Assembly (NCBI GenBank): GCA_016935975.1 | Contig: JAFGPX010000254.1 | Location: forward strand, 1-44,098 | Direction of reading: 5' to 3' | Origin: Deltaproteobacteria bacterium | GTDB taxonomy: Bacteria > Myxococcota_A > Polyangia > Fen-1088 | DNA length: 44,098 nt | In this document: one piece after another, positions 39,258-44,098 of the stretch | How the letters are laid out: the number at the start of each line of letters is the position of its first letter | Numbering within the stretch: position 1 is the first letter of the stretch | Translations under genes and position numbers: made by a program | The notes under the pieces: model-generated | The model's input: the letters and a program-made list of their open reading frames with translations, nothing else | What the model was told of the DNA's origin: nothing | Database searches by the model: none

Positions 39258-40027
39258 GCGACGACACGGGCTTTTCGCGCAATCTGTCCGAACCCGACCT
39301 GACCGGCGCCGTCGAGGAGCGCTGCCTGGCCCGTCTGGATCACGATCTGCGTGACCTTTCGGATTTCGCCACGGCCGTCGGGCACGAGCGCTTCCAGATG
39401 GGCGTGGCCGCGTTCGGCGGTCGGATGCTGGGGATTGGCATGCGCTTCGGCAGCGTGCGCACCGGTCTGTGCCGGCTCGACGACCATGCCGTCGTGGCGC
39501 AGGCCATCGAGGTGGTCGCGGACATCTCGCCGGGCGTTGGCGATGCTCCTTACCCCTTGGGCGAGCCGACGGTGCGGCTGCGCTTCCCGAACCTGCCAAC
39601 GGGGCTCGTGCCCTTCCTGTCGAACCTGCACTTTATCCCGCCGGCCACGGACGGATCCGGCTTTGCCGGCGCACGCCGCGCCGACCCGTTCGGCGGGCGC
39701 GCGGCGGGCTCCCATCGGAGCCCGCTCTCGGCGATCCTCGACGCGGCCTCGCCAGGCCACGTCGGCCTCGGCATCCCGTGCCTCTACAGAAAGTGGCACC
39801 CACAGCGAGACCTCGTCTGGGTGGCGCGCCAGCTCCACTCGCTGCTCGTCGTCGAGCCTGCCACGATGGCGAGCCCGAACGACTGTCTCAATCCGGACGC
39901 CGCTAGGTACTGGCTGGCTCAGACGGAGCACGAAGTGCCGCTCGAGCCGCCCCTGGGCCCGGCCGCGGCGCCGCGCAATGCGTCCGTCGACGCGGGCTTC
40001 GTCCTCACCAGAAACCCCGATCCGTGA
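39254..40027 (+). CDS. E2-like ubiquitin-conjugating enzyme
   Basis: This 257-residue protein has the E2 (UBC) pattern in its second half: APYPLGEPTVRLRFPNLP like the Y P...P.v.F strands, GHVGLGIPCLYRKWHPQRDL with candidate catalytic Cys176 (ubiquitin E2s have G.iCl....W.P), and HSLLVVEPATMASPNDCLNP followed by DAARYW, like the Pn..(l)N.eAA..y helix. The HPN tripeptide before the Cys is absent, as in many bacterial E2s. It would take the modifier from an E1 and pass it to a lysine. It overlaps the second E1 gene by 4 bases and is followed by a 70-base gap. Confidence 0.8.
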   Translation: MSDDTGFSRNLSEPDLTGAVEERCLARLDHDLRDLSDFATAVGHERFQMGVAAFGGRMLGIGMRFGSVRTGLCRLDDHAVVAQAIEVVADISPGVGDAPYPLGEPTVRLRFPNLPTGLVPFLSNLHFIPPATDGSGFAGARRADPFGGRAAGSHRSPLSAILDAASPGHVGLGIPCLYRKWHPQRDLVWVARQLHSLLVVEPATMASPNDCLNPDAARYWLAQTEHEVPLEPPLGPAAAPRNASVDAGFVLTRNPDP

Positions 40028-40097
40028 AAAGGCGTGCCTAGCCGTGGAAATCCGGCCCGCGCCGGCGTCTGAGAGAAAGGAACAAGAAGGAACGACG

Positions 40098-40754
40098 ATG
40101 CAAACCACCCTGGAACAGGCCTTGGCGGAGACGGGGTTGGCCCCCGCGCTCCTGTCCGTCGAGCAGCGCCCAGCGGGCTCGGCCGTGGTCTGGCTGTCGT
40201 CGGAGCTCGGCGATCCAGTGGAGGCCATGGCGCGCAACCTCGCGTGCGGATCGACGCCGTTCGTCGTCCACCCCGACACGGGCAACCTGGTTCGCCGCCT
40301 AACGGTCGATGCGGTGGAGAGGTGGAACACCGGTCTTCTCGCGTCCCGCCTGCGGCGAGAGCGCGGCGGCGCGGCGACGCCGGCGCTCGTCGGTTCGCTC
40401 GGTCGCTCCGGCCGCCTGGTGGTGGACACGAGCAACGTCCCGGCGCTGCTGACTGCGGCGCCTTTTCCGCGCGATTTTCGCCCCATGGCAGAGGCGGTCG
40501 CTGCGGAACGCGTGCGCCGGATCGCGTGGGTCCTGCTCTCGGTGTCGGGCGGCAGCGACGACAGGTTTCACTTCATGCGCGAGCCGGGCGACGTCTTTTC
40601 TATCGAAAGGGCCGTTGCCGTTGGGCACAGCGCATCGTCCGAGAAGCAGATGCGCGCGAAAGCCAGAGCGCTCATCGCCGAGGCCGACGAAGACCGCCAC
40701 CTCATCGAGCTTCTTCAGCACGACCGCTATCCGGCGGCCGTTTGGGATGCATGA
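40098..40754 (+). CDS. Unknown 218-residue protein of the ubiquitin-like operon
   Basis: No family is recognised. It is soluble, with an N-terminal alpha/beta part (PAGSAVVWLSSELGDPVEAM; GSTPFVVHPDTGNLVRRL) and a helical C-terminus (EKQMRAKARALIAEADEDRH, LIELLQHDRYPAAVW). It is preceded by a 70-base gap and a purine-rich ribosome site. Because it comes just before the second ubiquitin-like gene, it might be a substrate adaptor, but no motif supports this directly. Confidence 0.7.
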   Translation: MQTTLEQALAETGLAPALLSVEQRPAGSAVVWLSSELGDPVEAMARNLACGSTPFVVHPDTGNLVRRLTVDAVERWNTGLLASRLRRERGGAATPALVGSLGRSGRLVVDTSNVPALLTAAPFPRDFRPMAEAVAAERVRRIAWVLLSVSGGSDDRFHFMREPGDVFSIERAVAVGHSASSEKQMRAKARALIAEADEDRHLIELLQHDRYPAAVWDA

Positions 40755-40763
40755 CACCTCACG

Positions 40764-40768
40764 AGGAG
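40764..40768 (+). promoter_or_regulatory. Ribosome binding site choosing the start of ubiquitin-like protein 2
   Basis: An aggag core lies 6 bases before ATG 40775. It favours that start over the in-frame ATG at 40751, which overlaps the previous stop and would add eight residues (MTPHEEKT). Confidence 0.65.
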
Positions 40769-40774
40769 AAAACC

Positions 40775-41089
40775 ATGTTTGCCAATGCGTGCGAGTGCGA
40801 AATCCAGATCGAACACAACGGACAACTGCGCAAGGAGAAGGTCAGGGCCTCCAGCAACACCGTCGACGCCGCGAAGCTTCGCCAGCAGATGCTGCACTTC
40901 TTCAAGGTCGGAAGCCCCATCGACGACCTCGAGGTCGAGAGCGACGAGGACGAGAGCTGGACGCTTCTCGGGTTCGACGGCAACGGCGGCAGCGTCGAGC
41001 TCGACGGCGCCAAGGTCATCGAATTGAAGGACTACAGCACGTTCCGCCTGACACCGCGCACGGCCGGCGGTTCGCCGGAGGTCCGGTAG
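40775..41089 (+). CDS. Candidate ubiquitin-like protein 2 (ends GG plus SPEVR)
   Basis: This 104-residue protein fits the ubiquitin fold order: strand CEIQIEHNG, strand KEKVRASSNT, helix DAAKLRQQMLHFFKV, strand ESWTLLGFDGNG, then VELDGAKVIELKDYSTFRLT followed by PRTAGG. That last stretch parallels the end of ubiquitin (LEDG, DY, T..L..RLRGG). After GG only SPEVR follows, like the short tails removed from eukaryotic ubiquitin and SUMO precursors. The JAMM 2 gene starts on the very next base after its stop, a natural processing partner. It is the best modifier candidate in the operon, but the fold is still inferred from pattern. Confidence 0.65.
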   Translation: MFANACECEIQIEHNGQLRKEKVRASSNTVDAAKLRQQMLHFFKVGSPIDDLEVESDEDESWTLLGFDGNGGSVELDGAKVIELKDYSTFRLTPRTAGGSPEVR

Positions 41090-42322
41090 ATGGCGCAGCT
41101 CCGCGATCTCGACGGAAAGCCCTGCGCGCTCGAGGTTATCTTCTACGAGAGGACGGTCTCGGGTCAGGCGGGCCGCGATGCCGAGCGAGCGACCGCCGAC
41201 CTGAGCCGGCCGGTGGCCCGGATCGTCGTCAAGCCCGAGGTGCTCTGCCGCGACCACCTCCTCGACCTGGGCTACGCGGTGGCGCGCGATGGCCCGGCTC
41301 TCGAAGGAGCCGAACTGCCCGTCGGCGTCGAGTACTTCGACGATCACCCTCTTGTCCTGATGCTCCTTGCCAAGAAGTCGTGCGCGCCGACTTGGGACAA
41401 GGCCGATGTTGCGGCGGGCGCGCCGATGCATATCGAAACCTTGGACCGCGGGCCGCTCGCGAAGTTCATGCGCAGAAAGGGGCTCGACCCCAAGAGCCTG
41501 GTCTTCAGGGTGCAGCCGGTGGCAGTGCCGGGCGCACTCGCGCCGCGGCGGGGCGACGGGTTCGAGATCAGGGGCGCGAACGAGGAGCCAGGCGAATGGG
41601 TCACGGTGCGCGTGCCGAGCTACGCCTCGTGGGCCGACGTCGCCGACCGGCCGCACGGCGAGCTTCTGCCGTCGGAGGCTGGCGAACACGGGCCGCGCGT
41701 GTGTGTGCCGCGCGAGCTTCTCGAGAAGCTCGTCCGCGACGAGGCGGCGTATGCGGACCGCGCCGGTGACGCCTGGGCGGAACGGGCGTGGTTCCTGGCC
41801 GGCAACCTCGGCCGGCAGGGCGGGCGGATCAGCGCGCGCGTGTGCGCGATCTGCCCGGCCGTGGACGTACACGCGACCGTTGCAGAGGTTGTCTTCGGCC
41901 CGCAAACCTGGGTGCGCGCCAGGCAGGAGATGGACGCCCGCAGCCTGGATCTTCTCGGTTGGGTTCACACGCACTCTCTGGCAAGGCTCCGCAAGCTGGC
42001 TCGGCACCAAACCGCCGCGGCGGCCGCGACTGCCGCGATCGCGACGCCGGCGGCGGCTGCCAGCGACGGGACGGCGCCTTCCGATCTTCATGCGGCCTTC
42101 GCCGACCTCGACAGCGGCCTCTTCCTCTCGCAGACCGACATCGACTCGGCCCGGCGTCTCGGCTTTCGTTCGCCCACGTCGCTCACCGCGGTCCTCGACG
42201 CCGACGCGTGCGCGACGGCCGCCGAGTCCGGAGTCGACGATCTCGGCGGCATCGTCGGTTTCTGGGGGTGGGCGTACGGCTTCCTTGCCCGCAGGTCCGT
42301 TCGATTGACCACAGGAGCATAG
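41090..42322 (+). CDS. JAMM/JAB metalloprotease 2 with Ala-rich insertion in the motif
   Basis: This 410-residue protein has an N-terminal region of about 220 residues (including YFDDHPLVLMLLAKKSCAPT) and a C-terminal JAB domain: the acidic residue in AERAWFLAGNLGR, zinc ligands His293 and His295 in GWVHTHSLA, and Ser347 with Asp350 in FLSQTDID. Between the second His and the Ser lie 51 residues, mostly an Ala/Thr-rich stretch (about 306-328), where other JAMM enzymes have about 7. All core residues are kept, so it may be active with a long flexible loop over the site. It starts directly after ubiquitin-like gene 2 and ends 2 bases before the ATPase. Confidence 0.78.
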   Translation: MAQLRDLDGKPCALEVIFYERTVSGQAGRDAERATADLSRPVARIVVKPEVLCRDHLLDLGYAVARDGPALEGAELPVGVEYFDDHPLVLMLLAKKSCAPTWDKADVAAGAPMHIETLDRGPLAKFMRRKGLDPKSLVFRVQPVAVPGALAPRRGDGFEIRGANEEPGEWVTVRVPSYASWADVADRPHGELLPSEAGEHGPRVCVPRELLEKLVRDEAAYADRAGDAWAERAWFLAGNLGRQGGRISARVCAICPAVDVHATVAEVVFGPQTWVRARQEMDARSLDLLGWVHTHSLARLRKLARHQTAAAAATAAIATPAAAASDGTAPSDLHAAFADLDSGLFLSQTDIDSARRLGFRSPTSLTAVLDADACATAAESGVDDLGGIVGFWGWAYGFLARRSVRLTTGA

Positions 42323-42324
42323 CC

Positions 42325-44028
42325 ATGAGCGACTTTTTCGAGATGTCCGCGGTGATGACGGCGATCGCCGAGACTCACGGCAAGAACAGCCGCCAGATCC
42401 TCGGCTCCAAGCAGCTCGACGAGGCGGGACGCCGGCTGCTCAGCCAGAATCAGGAACTCTTCGCCAAGATCTACAACTTCACACGCGAAGTCGTTGGGAG
42501 GAAAGCCGGGCTCGCGCGTCGAGCACAGCTCGTCGGCGTCCACCCGCGACGACGCCTCGGCGACAAGGCCATCACTTCGGCCGTCCTGCACAACGGGGAA
42601 ATGGTCGAGCTGGTCGTGCCGGAGGCCGACCTCGCCCGAAGGATACGGCCCGGCATGATCGGCATCGTCACGGTCGACCACACCGAGCTTCTCGACGTGT
42701 GCGACGAGCCACCGTGGGAGTGCGCCGTCGGGATCGTCAGGCACATCAACCGCGCCAACGGCCACACCACGGTCGACGTGGGAACCGAGCACGGTGCGAA
42801 CGACGTGACGATGCACGTCGCCTGGAGCTTGCCGCCGGACTCTCTGGAGGTCGGCCAGTCGGTCTACTACCTCAACCGGTTCGTGTACGGCGTGCGCGAC
42901 GGCGGGCGGCTTTCGTTTCTCGATTCCCACAAGCGATCCTGCGCCTACAACGTCGGGGCCGACGAGGTCTTCGGGCGCCATCAGCGGGGACTCATCCGGA
43001 AGATCTGCGCGACCGTGGATCGCGCGCGCCATCCCGAGCGTTATCCCAAGCGGAACCGCGACGGCGAGAGCCGCCTGCTGGTCTACGGGCCTCCCGGGTT
43101 CGGCAAGAGCGAGTCGATCCGGGCCGCGGCGGGCGAGGCGTTTCGGGCCGCGCCGAATCTCGAGATGTTCGCGCTCGACGCCAACGCCTTCCGTTCCAAG
43201 TTCGTGGGAGAGACCAGCGAGCGCATCACGGGGACCTTCGACGCGGTGAACGCGCTGGCGAGAGACGGCAAGATCGTGCTGCTCGTGATCGAAGAAGCCA
43301 CATCGCTGGTGATGGATCGCTCCGCCACCGCCGGGTACCTGGACTCGGGCGTGTCGCTCCAGGCCACCGAAACGCTCATGGCCTCGCTCGACTCGGCGGC
43401 CGGCGGCCTGCACGAGAACGTGATCCTGATCCTCACGTCCAACCGGGCCGATTTGATGGACATCGGAGGCCTGGCCCGTTTCGCGAAGATCCCGGTGAAG
43501 ACCTTCGGCGCGGACGAGTTCGAAGCCGTGCTGGCGAACTGCGCCCGCAGGAACCGCGACTCCTACGACGGATCGTGGCAAGATGGCTTCCACGACGCGA
43601 CCCGGGCGGCCATGGACACGCAGATCGGGACGATCCTCGTCGGCAAGGAGCAGAAGAAGGTGAAGGTGCGCCACGTGCTGAGCGGGCGCATGGCGCAATG
43701 GGTGGATCGCGAGGCCGGCAACTGCGTCGACATGGAGATCTTCGCCGGCAATGGCAACGGCAAGTGCCGTCTGCGGAAGATCACGCCGGCGCTCCTGCAC
43801 ACGATGATCGTCGCGCAGGCCATTGCCGAGTACACGCCGTGGAGCCTCGCCGACTGCCGGGACAGATTCCGCGGAACCGATCTGTGCCGCAACGAAAAAG
43901 AGGGAGCCATCGGCGATCCTCGCGCCTTCGAGATCGAGGAGGTGCAGCTTCCTCCGGACTACGACGCGCTGTGGGCGCTGGAGGAAATGGTCGATCCGCC
44001 CGGGCTCGGCGGCCGCGCACGGGCCTAG
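42325..44028 (+). CDS. ARC/Mpa-like AAA ATPase (proteasomal-type unfoldase)
   Basis: This 567-residue ATPase ends the operon. The order matches ARC/Mpa: a helical N-terminal part, an OB-like region (about 130-200: AVGIVRHINRANGHTTVDVG, LEVGQSVYYLNRFVYGV), a linker with ARHPERYPKR, then the AAA core. Walker A is YGPPGFGKSES (Lys261), the pore loop is RSKFVGETSERI with the aromatic-hydrophobic-Gly step, and Walker B is IVLLVIEEATS with EE at 323-324 in place of DE. ILTSNRADLMDIGGLARFAK is the sensor region, shortened where a typical ATPase has LRPGR. It probably unfolds modified proteins for a protease encoded elsewhere. No Pup or proteasome gene is in the window. Confidence 0.82.
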   Translation: MSDFFEMSAVMTAIAETHGKNSRQILGSKQLDEAGRRLLSQNQELFAKIYNFTREVVGRKAGLARRAQLVGVHPRRRLGDKAITSAVLHNGEMVELVVPEADLARRIRPGMIGIVTVDHTELLDVCDEPPWECAVGIVRHINRANGHTTVDVGTEHGANDVTMHVAWSLPPDSLEVGQSVYYLNRFVYGVRDGGRLSFLDSHKRSCAYNVGADEVFGRHQRGLIRKICATVDRARHPERYPKRNRDGESRLLVYGPPGFGKSESIRAAAGEAFRAAPNLEMFALDANAFRSKFVGETSERITGTFDAVNALARDGKIVLLVIEEATSLVMDRSATAGYLDSGVSLQATETLMASLDSAAGGLHENVILILTSNRADLMDIGGLARFAKIPVKTFGADEFEAVLANCARRNRDSYDGSWQDGFHDATRAAMDTQIGTILVGKEQKKVKVRHVLSGRMAQWVDREAGNCVDMEIFAGNGNGKCRLRKITPALLHTMIVAQAIAEYTPWSLADCRDRFRGTDLCRNEKEGAIGDPRAFEIEEVQLPPDYDALWALEEMVDPPGLGGRARA

Positions 44029-44098
44029 AGCGCCGAACGGTTTGACTCCCGTCGTGAAATCGCGGATTTGCGTCGCGTCCCTGCGTTGCTCCTCGGTC

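Noticed and set aside
37209..39599. 796-codon minus-strand open frame opposite the E1 genes
   Set aside because: The plus strand has two E1 domains with clear motifs and ATGA overlaps; the minus frame is Arg/Ala-rich noise.
33042..44028. Identification of the operon as a PRTRC system
   Set aside because: PRTRC cassettes also have ThiF, JAB and a small beta-grasp protein, but there is no ParB-related gene here and the E1 and small-protein motifs differ from what I recall of PRTRC.
42325..44028. A Pup-proteasome locus
   Set aside because: No Pup, Dop/PafA ligase or proteasome subunit gene is in the window; only the ATPase is similar.
44029..44098. Start of another gene after the ATPase
   Set aside because: Only 70 bases remain and no start codon with a ribosome site or protein-like frame can be supported.

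Overview
The window is about 44 kb of high-GC DNA with dense genes and GC-rich third codon positions. Lipoproteins with long Gly/Ser/Asp-rich linkers, a Myxococcus-type immunity family (Imm11), type VI secretion accessory genes and a single-domain response regulator beside a kinase all suggest a myxobacterium (Myxococcota, probably Polyangia). This is inference from gene style; no rRNA or marker gene is present.

Left part (1-11.4 kb): the 3' part of a peptidyl-arginine deiminase gene of the animal type, running in from outside the window; a decayed IS91-type transposase remnant; a GT22 mannosyltransferase coupled to a discoidin-like membrane protein; a tiny two-TM protein; glycogen phosphorylase; a lipoprotein; a response regulator/histidine kinase pair; and a Gly-rich lipoprotein.

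11.4-22.2 kb is a type VI secretion spike and effector island without sheath or membrane-complex genes. VgrG reads rightward. Facing it is a leftward row of nine genes: DUF6484, TIGR02270, DUF2169, MidA-like methyltransferase/TPR, DUF4150 PAAR-like, a ketosynthase-fold protein without the usual cysteine, an AHH/HNH-type nuclease, Imm11 and Imm49. This reads as spike tip, loading factors, toxin and two immunity proteins.

22.3-31.7 kb holds a GalU-like protein with a broken nucleotide-binding signature, a fused fucokinase-like/UDP-sugar pyrophosphorylase-like enzyme, a LamG lipoprotein, a GNAT acetyltransferase, an ARPP-1 protein, a DUF3592 gene split by an in-frame TAG, and a secreted protein. 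A divergent gene of unknown function follows (31.75-32.76 kb).

33.0-44.0 kb is the most striking part: a tight 12-gene rightward operon that looks like a bacterial ubiquitin-type conjugation system coupled to an unfoldase. In order it encodes an ECF-like sigma factor, an unknown protein, a candidate ubiquitin-like protein (GGG plus a 19-residue tail), a JAMM peptidase, an E1-like enzyme, a Cys-rich zinc-binding protein, a second E1-like enzyme, an E2-like enzyme with a plausible catalytic Cys, an unknown protein, a second and better ubiquitin-like candidate ending GG-SPEVR, a second JAMM peptidase with an Ala-rich insertion in its motif, and an ARC/Mpa-like AAA ATPase. The inferred path is that JAMM trims the tail, E1 adenylates the GG end, E2 passes it to a target, JAMM can reverse the link, and the AAA ring unfolds modified proteins. 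I do not recall a described operon with this exact content.
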